Positions 8,338 through 16,021 of a stretch of DNA of 64,000 bases are shown here, in pieces. Position 1 is the first letter of the stretch. Each line of letters starts with the position of its first letter. The DNA lies in assembly GCA_040385825.1 (NCBI GenBank), contig JAZKGQ010000011.1, positions 29,102-93,101 of the forward strand, read 5' to 3'. This DNA comes from JANNNF01 sp040385825. Its GTDB lineage: Bacteria > Pseudomonadota > Alphaproteobacteria > Rhodobacterales > Rhodobacteraceae. The notes beneath the pieces were generated by a model. That model had not been told where the DNA came from. It did not search any database and saw nothing but the letters and a program-made list of their open reading frames with translations. The translations under genes were made by a program, and so were the position numbers.

Positions 8338-9084
8338 ATGCCAGACCCAGGACCTGCCCCCGGCCAGAAGGATGCCCCGGCATCGGTCGGGTTTGCCCGC
8401 AAGCTGCCCATCCTGATCTCTCTGGCCGGGGCCGCCATTGGCGCCTTCACCCTGCGCGATCATCTGAGCTTTGCGGCCCTGGCCGACAACCGCGAGGCCC
8501 TGCTGGCCTTCCGCGATGCCCATTACGTCTGGGCGGCGCTGACCTTTGTCGCAGCCTATGTCGGGATCGTGGCGTTCAGCCTGCCGGGGGCGACGATTGC
8601 CACGCTGGCGGGGGGATTTCTGTTCGGGCTGTTCCCCGGCGTGGTCTACAATGTCGGCGCGGCCAGCCTGGGGGCGGTTGCGGTGTTTCTGGCGGCGCGG
8701 GCCGGGTTCGGGGCCTCGGTCGCGGCGGGCATCGCCGCACGGGGCGGCGCGGTGGCGCGGTTGCAGGCGGGGTTGCGCGACAATGAATGGTCGGTCTTGC
8801 TGATGATGCGGCTGGTGCCTGCGGTGCCGTTCTTTCTGGCCAACCTGATCCCGGCCTTTGTCGGTGCCCGGCTGCTGCCCTTCGCGGTGACGACCGTTCT
8901 GGGCATCATTCCGGGCGGGCTGGTGTTCACCTCGGTCGGGGCCGGGCTGGGCGAGGTGTTTGGCCGGGGGGACAAGCCCGACCTGTCGGTGATATTTGCG
9001 CCGCATGTCATCGGCCCCATTCTGGGGCTGGCGGCGCTGTCGGCCCTGCCCATCGTGGTCAGGTGTTTTCGGAAAGGCGGCTGA
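8338..9084 (+). CDS. TVP38/TMEM64 family (DedA/SNARE-associated) membrane protein
   Basis: A 248-residue polytopic inner-membrane protein. It shows the VTT/DedA-like core: a hydrophobic region with the re-entrant motif FSLPGATIATLAGGFLFG near residue 80, then the conserved arginine segment MMRLVPAVPFFLANLIPAF near 155 and GIIPGGLVFTSVGAGLG near 185. The family includes lipid scramblase-like and small-molecule transport proteins; the substrate here is unknown. The start at 8338 has GAGGG four bases before the ATG; a longer TTG frame has no site. One base separates its stop from the flavoprotein gene downstream, so the two are probably one operon, a pairing frequently seen in proteobacteria. 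Confidence 0.86.
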   Translation: MPDPGPAPGQKDAPASVGFARKLPILISLAGAAIGAFTLRDHLSFAALADNREALLAFRDAHYVWAALTFVAAYVGIVAFSLPGATIATLAGGFLFGLFPGVVYNVGAASLGAVAVFLAARAGFGASVAAGIAARGGAVARLQAGLRDNEWSVLLMMRLVPAVPFFLANLIPAFVGARLLPFAVTTVLGIIPGGLVFTSVGAGLGEVFGRGDKPDLSVIFAPHVIGPILGLAALSALPIVVRCFRKGG

Positions 9085-9085
9085 G

Positions 9086-10501
9086 GTGGCGCGTATAAGG
9101 ACAGATATCTGCATCATTGGCGCGGGGTCGGGCGGGCTGTCGCTCGCGGCCGGCGCCGCACAGATGGGGGCAAAAGTCGTGCTGATCGAGGCGGCCGAGA
9201 TGGGGGGCGACTGCCTGAACGCAGGCTGCGTGCCATCCAAGGCGCTGCTGGCGGCGGGAAGGGCGGCGCAGGCGATGCGGTCGGGGGCGGTGTTCGGCGT
9301 GGCTCCGGTCGATCCGGTGGTGGATTTCGCCGCGGTGAAGGACCATGTGGCACAGGTGATCGCCACCATCGCCCCGGTCGACAGCCAGCCGCGATTCGAG
9401 GGCCTTGGCGTTCAGGTCATCCGCGACTGGGCCGAGTTCCTGTCGCCCACCGAGGTCAAGGCAGGCGACCACATCATCACCGCCCGCCGTTTCATCATCG
9501 CCACCGGCAGCAGGCCGCTTGTGCCGCCCATTCCGGGGCTGGATACGGTGCCGTACCTGACCAACGAGACGATCTTTGCCCTGCGCGACCGCCCGGACCA
9601 TCTGCTGATCATCGGCGGCGGGCCGATCGGCATGGAAATGGCGCAGGCGCACCGGCGGCTGGGCTGTGCGGTGACGGTGATCGAAGGTGCAAAGGCCATG
9701 GGGCGTGACGACCCCGAACTGGCCGCCGTTGTGCTGGAAAATCTGCGGGCCGAGGGCGTGGTGGTGCTGGAGGATACCCCGGTTGCCGCCGTATCCGGTA
9801 CGGCAGGGGCGATCACGCTGCATCTGGGCGACCGCCAGATCACCGGCAGCCATCTGTTGCTGGCGGCGGGGCGGCAGGTGGCGCTGGACCGGCTGAACCT
9901 GAAGGCGGCTGGCGTCGGCTATACCCGCAAAGGCGTGACGGTGGATGCCGGTCTGCGGTCGTCCAACCGGCGGGTCTATGCGGTGGGCGATGCGGCGGGG
10001 GGGCTGCAATTTACCCATGTGGCGGGCTATCACGCGGGCATCGTGATCCGGCAGGTGGTGCTGGGCCTGCCTGCGCGTACCAGCACCAAGGCGATCCCTT
10101 GGGTCACCTACACCGATCCCGAACTGGCGCAGGTGGGCCTGACCGAGGCCGACGCCCGCAAGACCCATGGCGATGCCCTGACCGTGCTGCGCGCCGATCT
10201 GGCCCATAACGACCGCGCGATTGCCGATCACAAGGCGCGCGGGTTGATCAAGGTCATGGTGGTGCGCGGGCGTCCGGTGGGTGCGTCCATCGTGGGGCCG
10301 CAGGCGGGGGAACTGATCGGGCTTTGGGCGCTGGCAATCTCGGCCGGGCTGAAGATGTCGGCCGTCGCAGGCATGGTGGCCCCGTACCCCACCTATGGCG
10401 AGTTGTCGAAACGTGCGGCGGGCAGCTATTTTTCCCCACAGCTCTTTGATAACGCTAAACTGAAATGGCTGGTGCGACGGATTCAGCGGTTTGTGCCGTA
10501 A
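9086..10501 (+). CDS. MerA/Lpd-like FAD-dependent pyridine nucleotide-disulfide oxidoreductase
   Basis: A 471-residue class I flavoprotein disulfide reductase. Visible features: FAD motif GAGSGGLSLA at the N terminus, redox-active disulfide GDCLNAGCVPSK near residue 45, NAD(P) motif GGGPIGMEMA near 180, second FAD motif YAVGDAAGG near 305 and a C-terminal interface domain. The interface motif reads APYPTYGE, with Tyr where dihydrolipoamide dehydrogenases have the catalytic His (HPT.SE), as in the mercuric reductase branch; the C-terminal cysteine pair and N-terminal HMA domain of true MerA are absent. Mercury reduction is therefore not supported and the substrate is unknown. A GTG start at 9086 follows the membrane-protein stop by one base. 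Confidence 0.86.
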   Translation: MARIRTDICIIGAGSGGLSLAAGAAQMGAKVVLIEAAEMGGDCLNAGCVPSKALLAAGRAAQAMRSGAVFGVAPVDPVVDFAAVKDHVAQVIATIAPVDSQPRFEGLGVQVIRDWAEFLSPTEVKAGDHIITARRFIIATGSRPLVPPIPGLDTVPYLTNETIFALRDRPDHLLIIGGGPIGMEMAQAHRRLGCAVTVIEGAKAMGRDDPELAAVVLENLRAEGVVVLEDTPVAAVSGTAGAITLHLGDRQITGSHLLLAAGRQVALDRLNLKAAGVGYTRKGVTVDAGLRSSNRRVYAVGDAAGGLQFTHVAGYHAGIVIRQVVLGLPARTSTKAIPWVTYTDPELAQVGLTEADARKTHGDALTVLRADLAHNDRAIADHKARGLIKVMVVRGRPVGASIVGPQAGELIGLWALAISAGLKMSAVAGMVAPYPTYGELSKRAAGSYFSPQLFDNAKLKWLVRRIQRFVP

Positions 10502-10585
10502 GACGCTGTGGCAGCGCTGTGCAGCCACTGTCGCCGCCCTGCCGATGTCGGGCAGCGCGTCATGCCAATGTGAAAGGGGTTTTTG

Positions 10586-12001
10586 GTGCAATCAGGTCGG
10601 GGCGGGTTTCTGAACACCCTTTCGGGGCGGTTCCTGCTGCTGACCGTGGCCTTTGTCATGCTGGCCGAAGTGCTGATCTTTGTGCCCTCCATCGCCCGGT
10701 TCCGGGCAGACATGATGCTGGAACGGCTGAAGATGGCGCAGCTTGCCGCGCTGACCCAGCTTGCCACCGAAGAGATGATCAGCCCCGATCTGGAATCCGA
10801 ACTGCTGCGCAATGCCGGGGTCTACAACGTGGTGCTGCGCCGCGATGAGGTGCGCGAACTTGTTCTGTCCTCGCCGCTGCCCGGTCAGGTGTATGAAAGC
10901 TACGATCTGCGCATGGCCGGTCCGTGGGAACTGATCCGCGATGCTTTCGCCGTTCTGTTCGACCCCGAGAACCGCCTTGTGCGGGTGATCGGCAACCCGG
11001 TACAATCCGGCGGGCAGTTGATAGAAATAACGATGCAGACCAAACCCTTGCGCGATGCGATGGTCGATTACGGCTTTCGCATTCTGGCGCTGTCGGCGTT
11101 GATTTCCGCCGTGACCGGGTTCTTGCTGTTTCTGGCGGTGCAGCGGCTGCTGGTGCTGCCGATCCGCCGGGTGGTGCGGCATATGCAGGCCTATGCCGAG
11201 GCCCCCGAAGACGCCCGCCGCGTGATCGCCCCAACCGCGCGGGTCGAGGAACTGCGCGTGGCCGAAGAGGCCATGGCCCTGATGCAGACGCAATTGACCG
11301 GCGCCCTGCGGCAAAAGCAGCGCCTTGCCCAACTGGGCGGGGCGGTGGCCAAGATCAGCCACGATCTGCGCAACATCCTGACCACGGCGCAACTGTTCGC
11401 CGACCGGATCGAGGGCAGCACCGACCCCGCCGTGACCCGATCTGCCCCCAAGCTGGTCAATTCGATCAGCCGCGCGGTGGCGCTGTGCGAATCGACCCTG
11501 ACCTTTGGCAAGGCCGAAGAACCTCCGCCCAGCCTGAAACGGATCAGCCTGCGGCGGCTGGTCGAGGATGTGGCCGACGGCGAAGGTCTGGGCGCGGAAT
11601 CGCCGGTGGCGGTGGTGATCGACGTGGCCCCCGACATGGCGATCCGCGCCGACAGCGAACAGGTGTTCCGTGTGCTGGCCAATCTGGTGCGCAATGCCCG
11701 GCAGGCGATCGAGGCTGTGGGGCAGGGCGGCACCATCGAAATCGCGGCGGGCGAGGATGCGACGCATTGGTGGCTCCGCGTCGGCGACACCGGCCCCGGC
11801 CTGCCCGCCAAGGCGCGCGAACATCTGTTCGCGGCCTTTCAGGGCGGCGCGCGCAAGGGCGGCACCGGGCTTGGCCTTGCGATCGCGGCCGAGCTGGTGG
11901 CAGGCCATGGCGGCAAGCTGGACCTGATCCGCAGCGACAGCGAAGGCACCGAGTTCCTGATCCGCCTGCCCAAGGCCGCCGATCCCGCCGAGATTTCATG
12001 A
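10586..12001 (+). CDS. Sensor histidine kinase (HAMP-HisKA-HATPase)
   Basis: A 471-residue membrane histidine kinase. It has an N-terminal membrane segment (LLLTVAFVMLAEVLIFVPS), a periplasmic sensor region of about 120 residues, a second membrane segment (ALSALISAVTGFLLFLAV), a HAMP-like linker, a phosphoacceptor motif SHDLRNILTTAQL near residue 258 and an ATPase domain with the N box NLVRNARQAIE, G1 DTGPGLP and G2 GGTGLGLAIAAEL. No receiver domain or adjacent response regulator is seen, so its partner is elsewhere. The GTG at 10586 follows AAAGGGG by six to seven bases. The tRNA-Arg gene lies 54 bases downstream. Confidence 0.91.
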   Translation: MQSGRGGFLNTLSGRFLLLTVAFVMLAEVLIFVPSIARFRADMMLERLKMAQLAALTQLATEEMISPDLESELLRNAGVYNVVLRRDEVRELVLSSPLPGQVYESYDLRMAGPWELIRDAFAVLFDPENRLVRVIGNPVQSGGQLIEITMQTKPLRDAMVDYGFRILALSALISAVTGFLLFLAVQRLLVLPIRRVVRHMQAYAEAPEDARRVIAPTARVEELRVAEEAMALMQTQLTGALRQKQRLAQLGGAVAKISHDLRNILTTAQLFADRIEGSTDPAVTRSAPKLVNSISRAVALCESTLTFGKAEEPPPSLKRISLRRLVEDVADGEGLGAESPVAVVIDVAPDMAIRADSEQVFRVLANLVRNARQAIEAVGQGGTIEIAAGEDATHWWLRVGDTGPGLPAKAREHLFAAFQGGARKGGTGLGLAIAAELVAGHGGKLDLIRSDSEGTEFLIRLPKAADPAEIS

Positions 12002-12055
12002 CCGTCGTTTTCGCCCTTGCAATGCCGCGCCGGGGCCGCTACATCGCCGCGTAGT

Positions 12056-12132
12056 GGACCCATAGCTCAGCTGGATAGAGCATCAGACTACGAATCTGAG
12101 GGTCGGGCGTTCGAATCGCTCTGGGTCCACCA
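12056..12132 (+). tRNA. tRNA-Arg (anticodon ACG)
   Basis: A complete 77-base cloverleaf: acceptor GGACCCA pairing with TGGGTCC, D arm GCTC...GAGC, anticodon stem TCAGA/TCTGA with loop CTACGAA (anticodon ACG at 12090-12092), variable GGGTC, T arm GGGCG-TTCGAAT-CGCTC, discriminator A and an encoded CCA. The ACG anticodon is expected to be deaminated to ICG and read CGU/CGC/CGA. No integrase or attachment-site duplication is visible nearby. Confidence 0.97.
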
Positions 12133-12172
12133 TTTACTTACAATCAGTCCAGGTTCTTTAGCACCTGACCAA

Positions 12173-12730
12173 TCACTCCAGATTGGTATGCCGTGCCCGC
12201 ACGGCCTCGGCGCTGTCGCCGATACGGTCGCGCAAGCGCAGCACCAGCAGTTCAAAGGTCAGGAACTGCGCGCCCTCGAACACCGACCCCATTGGCAGGA
12301 TCGCGGCCGTCGCGCCCTGATCATCCGCCATCGTCTGTGCCGGAATCACCAGCACCCTGTCACAGGCGCGCGGGGCGGGGCCGTCTGGCTGGGCTGTCAC
12401 ACAGGCGGTGCGCGCCCCGGCCCGCTTCGCCACCCCGATCAGCGCGTTGACGGTGGACAGATCGCCCGGCCCGGCGCTGACCAGCAGCAGATCGCCGGCC
12501 CCGACTGGCGGCGTCGACATGTCGCCCACCATATGGGCGTCCAGCCCAAGGTGACAAAGCCGCATCGCAAGTGCCCGGACCATCAGCCCTTCGCGCCCCA
12601 CCCCGTACAGCGCAATCCGGCGGGCCGTGAGGATGGCCTCGGCAAAGGCCGCCATCTGTGCCGGATCGACGCCTGCGGTGGCCGCGCCGATCTCGGCGGC
12701 GGCAAGGGCTGCCATAGACCTGTGATCCAA
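12173..12730 (-). CDS. SIS-domain sugar isomerase (6-phospho-3-hexuloisomerase-like)
   Basis: A 185-residue single SIS-domain protein. The sugar-phosphate binding region shows YGVGREGLMVRALAMRL near residue 42, HMVGDMSTPPVGAGDLLLVSAG near 65-87 (quoted in part) and PMGSVFEGAQFLTFELL near the C terminus; this layout and length match HxlB-type isomerases, which interconvert 3-hexulose-6-phosphate and fructose-6-phosphate. No HxlA partner is present, so the true substrate may differ. The TTG start at 12730 is chosen because GGAG precedes it by about seven bases; an ATG at 12715 is an alternative. It lies 114 bases downstream of the Gfo/Idh/MocA gene and may belong to the ThuA operon. Confidence 0.74.
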   Translation of the reverse strand: MDHRSMAALAAAEIGAATAGVDPAQMAAFAEAILTARRIALYGVGREGLMVRALAMRLCHLGLDAHMVGDMSTPPVGAGDLLLVSAGPGDLSTVNALIGVAKRAGARTACVTAQPDGPAPRACDRVLVIPAQTMADDQGATAAILPMGSVFEGAQFLTFELLVLRLRDRIGDSAEAVRARHTNLE

Positions 12731-12753
12731 AACGCTCTCCCCCTGTTTGCCCC

Positions 12754-12783
12754 TTCACATTGGCACAAATATCCCACGGGGGA
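12754..12783 (-). repeat. Dispersed intergenic motif, copy a
   Basis: On the minus strand this reads CCCGTGGGATATTTGTGC followed by CAATGTGAA. The same block, with few changes, recurs at 15744-15775, 28746-28771 and, in inverted order, about 22838-22860. Here it lies between the Gfo/Idh and SIS genes, next to a GC-rich hairpin (12807-12825). It may be a processed or terminator-linked intergenic element. Confidence 0.6.
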
Positions 12784-12806
12784 AGCGGGTTTGGCACAAA
12801 CCTGCG

Positions 12807-12825
12807 CGGGGGTGTGAAACCCCCG
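12807..12825. terminator. GC-rich hairpin between Gfo/Idh/MocA and SIS genes
   Basis: CGGGGGT pairs perfectly with ACCCCCG around a five-base loop. There is no clear T tract on the minus strand, so it may be an mRNA-stabilising or weak termination hairpin within the operon. Confidence 0.45.
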
Positions 12826-12844
12826 TCACCCTTGGCCGCAAATG

Positions 12845-13900
12845 CTAGACGGGCAGGCTCCGCCCCGCCTGCGCTGAAGACTCCTCGGCCCGGTCCAGCA
12901 GGCGTTGCAGCGCCGCCCCGCGTGCGAAATCCGGGGTGGCCGCCGTTTCCCCCCGAATGGCCGCGATAAACCGTTCATAGATGGTGGGGGGCACCGGGCA
13001 ATCCACCTCGTGCCATTCGGCACGCGGCAGCGCGTCGCCCAGACAGGCCCGCAACCGGCTGTGGCCGCCCTCGAACAGCACCTCCAGCCCGCCGGTCACC
13101 CCGTAAATCCGCAGCCGCAGGTCGTTCAGATGGCCACTGGCAAAGCGGGTCGCGGCCACGGTGCCAAGCGCGCCGTTCGACAGCACGATCTGCATGGTGG
13201 CACTGTCGTTCGCGTCCAGCACATAGTCGCCGATCCGCCCGCCCGGCGCCTTGTCGAAGGTGGCCAGACGGCAGGACACTTCCGCCGCATCCATCCCGGC
13301 AATGAAGGTGGCGAAGTCCAGAATGTGGATGCCCACATCCCCCAGCACCCCCTTGGACCCATGCGCGACAGACAGCCGCCACAGCCATTGGGCCTCGGTA
13401 TCCCACGCGCCCCAGGCGGGCTGGGTCAGCCAGCTTTGCAGATAGGACGCCTCGAAATGCCGGACCGGCCCGATGGCCCCGTCTGCCACCATCTGCGCCG
13501 CCTTCTGCAGGGCGGGCACGTTGCGATAGCTGAGGTTGACCATGTTCGCCACGCCTGCCGCTGCTGCCGCATCGGCCATCGCCTGCGCATGGGCTGCGTT
13601 CGTGGCCAGCGGCTTTTCGCACAAGACATGCTTGCCCGCCGCCAGCACCGGCATGGTGGTGGCATGGTGCGCGGCATCCGGCGTCACGTTGGTCGCGGCA
13701 TCGAACTGCCCCCAGGCCAGCGCCTCGTCCAGCGATCCGAAGCCATGCGGAATGGCATGGGCCTCGCGGAACCGCGCCAGTTGTTCGGGCCGCGTGTCCA
13801 CCCCGGCCACCACGCTGACCCCCGGAATCGCGGCAAAGCATGCAGCATGGTTGGCAGCCATGCCGCCCGTGCCGATGATCAGCATGCGGATCGGTTGCAT
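12845..13900 (-). CDS. Gfo/Idh/MocA family oxidoreductase
   Basis: A 351-residue NAD(P)-dependent sugar or polyol oxidoreductase. The N-terminal Rossmann fold has LIIGTGGMAANHA and the family signature CEKPLA near residue 95; the C-terminal domain carries the conserved GDVGIHILDFATF, whose histidine and aspartate are active-site residues in the family. It follows the thuA-like gene with a TGATG overlap. In rhizobia thuA and the oxidoreductase thuB act together in 3-keto-disaccharide catabolism (trehalose, maltitol and others), so a similar pairing is inferred here; the substrate is not shown by the sequence. Confidence 0.91.
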   Translation of the reverse strand: MQPIRMLIIGTGGMAANHAACFAAIPGVSVVAGVDTRPEQLARFREAHAIPHGFGSLDEALAWGQFDAATNVTPDAAHHATTMPVLAAGKHVLCEKPLATNAAHAQAMADAAAAAGVANMVNLSYRNVPALQKAAQMVADGAIGPVRHFEASYLQSWLTQPAWGAWDTEAQWLWRLSVAHGSKGVLGDVGIHILDFATFIAGMDAAEVSCRLATFDKAPGGRIGDYVLDANDSATMQIVLSNGALGTVAATRFASGHLNDLRLRIYGVTGGLEVLFEGGHSRLRACLGDALPRAEWHEVDCPVPPTIYERFIAAIRGETAATPDFARGAALQRLLDRAEESSAQAGRSLPV

Positions 13901-14685
13901 CAGCGATACCCCGCTTCGCCGTCATGGTGCAGACGCGGCCCGCGTTCGGTGATCGGCTCCAGCGCGCGGTCAACGGGCGTGTTCGGCGCGTCATTCGGGG
14001 CGGCAAGGCGCGGGGCCGGGTTGAAGGCCCATTTCACCCCGTTCAGGATCACCCGCTGCACATTGGCATCGTGATAGGTCGGATAGGTTTCATGCCCCGG
14101 CCGGAAGTAGAACACCGATCCCGCCCCGCGCTTGTAGGTCAGCCCGGACCGGAACACCTCTCCTCCCTGAAACCAGCTGATGAACACCGTCTCCAGCGGT
14201 TCGGGCACGCCGAACGGCTCGCCATACATCTCCTCGGTTTCCAGCTCGAAATGGTCGGGCAGACCGGCGGCGATGGGATGATTGCGCGAGGTGACCCACA
14301 GGCGCTCGCGCTCGCCCGCCTCGCGCCAGGACAGGTTGCAGGGCGCGCCCATCAGGCGCTTGAACGGCTTGGCGAAATGCGCCGAATGCAGGAAAATGAT
14401 GCCCATGCCGCCATGCACGGCCTCGCAGACCCGGTCCACGATCCGGTCCTCGACATCGCCATGTGCGGCATGGCCCCACCAGATCAGCACATCGGTCGCC
14501 GCCAGCTTTTCCGGGGTCAACCCGTGGTCGGGGTCTTGCAGCGTGACAGTGCTGGCCGTGATCCCGGCATCGCGGTTCAACGCATCTGCAATGCAGGTAT
14601 GCATGCCGGTGGGGTAGATCTCTGCCACCACCCTGTTCTTCTGTTCATGGACGTTTTCGCCCCAGACAGTCACCTTCAACGTCAT
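13900..14685 (-). CDS. ThuA domain-containing protein
   Basis: A 261-residue ThuA-like protein of the class I glutamine amidotransferase-like superfamily. Recognisable segments are VTVWGENVHEQKN at the N terminus, VLIWWGHAAHGDV near residue 67, GMGIIFLHSAHFAKPFK near 95, EMYGEPFGVPEPLE near 150 and FYFRPGHETYPTYHD near 200. ThuA proteins take part in uptake and oxidation of trehalose-type disaccharides in Sinorhizobium and relatives. It is first gene of the ThuA-Gfo/Idh(-SIS) operon, and two LacI-type boxes lie 115-180 bases upstream. Confidence 0.87.
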   Translation of the reverse strand: MTLKVTVWGENVHEQKNRVVAEIYPTGMHTCIADALNRDAGITASTVTLQDPDHGLTPEKLAATDVLIWWGHAAHGDVEDRIVDRVCEAVHGGMGIIFLHSAHFAKPFKRLMGAPCNLSWREAGERERLWVTSRNHPIAAGLPDHFELETEEMYGEPFGVPEPLETVFISWFQGGEVFRSGLTYKRGAGSVFYFRPGHETYPTYHDANVQRVILNGVKWAFNPAPRLAAPNDAPNTPVDRALEPITERGPRLHHDGEAGYR

Positions 14686-14800
14686 GTGCGGCTTCCTTCC
14701 CTGATCGTCGCCCCGATCCTGACCCGTATCCTAGCCTGATGCGGGCGACAGCAATCCTGATCTGGCGGTGAAAATGTCGCCCTCTTGCGCCAAGTGCAAG

Positions 14801-14862
14801 TTGAAACCGCTTTGAGCCTGCAAAACATGACAGCTCGCCCTGCCGGATTGAAAGCGCTTTGG
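14801..14862. promoter_or_regulatory. Two LacI-family operator-like boxes
   Basis: TTGAAACCGCTTTGA at 14801-14815 and TTGAAAGCGCTTTGG at 14848-14862 are near-palindromes with the central CG typical of LacI-family operators and resemble motifs reported for AglR/ThuR-type regulators. They are 47 bases apart, in the divergent region between the thuA-like operon and the DUF533 gene. The regulator is not encoded next to them. Confidence 0.6.
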
Positions 14863-14979
14863 GCGCCATTTTGACCGCTTGGCCGCCACTCGGCGCCTTC
14901 CTGCCGATCGCATTGCAGCGGCCCCGGACCACACCCATATCTGGCCCCTATCCGCCCCAACCACAAAAAGGAGCCTTTG

Positions 14980-15720
14980 ATGCTGAACGCGAAATCCCTT
15001 CTCGACAGCCTGCTGGGCGGTCTTGCCAGCCCAGGCAACAGTGCGGCCTTGGGGCAGACCGGCCAGGATCTCAAGGCCGGCGCGCAGACTTTGGCCGGCA
15101 CGGCCAGAGAGGCCTGGAATGGTCAGTCGACACTGGCCAAGGGGGCCATTGCCGGCGGGTTGCTGGGCGTTCTTCTGACCGGGGCAGGGCGCAAGATGCT
15201 GGGCACCGGCGTCAAGGTTGGCGGGGCGGCGCTGATCGGCGGTCTGGCCTACCGGGCCTATGAGGACTGGAAGGCCGGCAAGGACTTGCCGCAGGACAGA
15301 CCGCAAGACAGACCCCTGACCCTGCCGCAACCGGGGGCAGATTTCCTGCCGACCGATCCCGAGGCTGCCGACCAGCTTGCCGCGCGCCTGCTCTCGGCCA
15401 TGATCGCAGCCGCACGGGCCGACGGCCATGTCACCGCCCGCGAACGCGCCCGCATCACGGCCGAACTGTCGCGCCTTGGCCTGCAAGACGAGGCCAGCAG
15501 CCTGATCGCGGCCGAACTCGATGCGCCGCTGGACGTGGGCCGCATTGCTGCGCTGGCCCGGACCGAGGCCGAGGCGGCCGAGGTCTACACGGCTTCCTTG
15601 CTGGCGGTGGACCCCGAGGCCCCGGCCGAAAAGGCCTATCTTGCAATGCTGGCCGCGCGGCTGAACCTTGATCCGGGCCTGGTCGATCACCTGCACGCCA
15701 GGGCCGCACAACTGGGCTGA
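14980..15720 (+). CDS. DUF533 (YebE-like) tellurite-resistance TerB-fold protein
   Basis: A 246-residue protein of the DUF533 family. The N-terminal third is glycine- and alanine-rich with an amphipathic, possibly membrane-associated stretch (KGAIAGGLLGVLLTGAG). The C-terminal half (about residues 120-245) is an all-alpha TerB-like domain: MIAAARADGHVTARER, a probable acidic/metal-binding start, and later YTASLLAVDPEAPAEKAYL. Its function is unknown; homologues are often stress-induced. AAAAGGAG precedes the ATG at 14980 by six bases, which rejects the upstream TTG start. Confidence 0.85.
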   Translation: MLNAKSLLDSLLGGLASPGNSAALGQTGQDLKAGAQTLAGTAREAWNGQSTLAKGAIAGGLLGVLLTGAGRKMLGTGVKVGGAALIGGLAYRAYEDWKAGKDLPQDRPQDRPLTLPQPGADFLPTDPEAADQLAARLLSAMIAAARADGHVTARERARITAELSRLGLQDEASSLIAAELDAPLDVGRIAALARTEAEAAEVYTASLLAVDPEAPAEKAYLAMLAARLNLDPGLVDHLHARAAQLG

Positions 15721-16021
15721 CCGGCATCCCGTAACCCGGTCAGTTTCACATTGGCCCAAATATCCCCGCCGGAGGCATTCCACGGCGGGGCAATGGCACC
15801 CCTTCAGAAAATCCCCCGGATCTCGGGCGCGCAGGCCCGCCTTCAGGCGGGACAAGCGCCCCCCTTTCAGGCGGGCAGTTGGCCTGTGCCGAAACCGCCG
15901 CAGGCAGACCCGGACCCCGGCTTTGTGTGGGACACAAGTTTTGATCAAAAGTTTGCGCGAACAGGATTGAATGGTTCTCTGCGCCGTGGTCTGACTTTGC
16001 CAAAGCGGCGGAGGGCGGGCG
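15721..16021. other. Intergenic region before gap with a repeat copy and palindromes
   Basis: No gene is supported in these 301 bases. They contain copy b of the dispersed motif (15744-15775), a short inverted repeat TTGTGT/ACACAA (15923-15937) and a perfect 12-bp palindrome TTTTGATCAAAA (15939-15950), both about 75-100 bases upstream of the GAPDH start. An apparent small frame here that begins MAQIS arises from the repeat. Confidence 0.5.
15744..15775 (-). repeat. Dispersed intergenic motif, copy b
   Basis: The plus strand begins TTTCACATTGGCCCAAATAT, the same block as copies a and c with one or two substitutions, followed by CCCCGCCGGAGG. It lies downstream of the DUF533 gene. Confidence 0.6.

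Noticed and set aside
9086..10501. Mercuric reductase with linked mercury resistance
   Set aside because: No C-terminal vicinal cysteines, HMA domain, MerR, MerT or MerP is present.
12056..12132. tRNA-linked integrative element
   Set aside because: No integrase, no duplicated tRNA 3' end and no base-composition change flank the tRNA-Arg gene.
12760..12969. Small frames that begin MAQIS at 12760, 15751 and 28753
   Set aside because: They all start in the shared intergenic motif (TTGGCnCAAATATC) and diverge at once; they are repeat artefacts.
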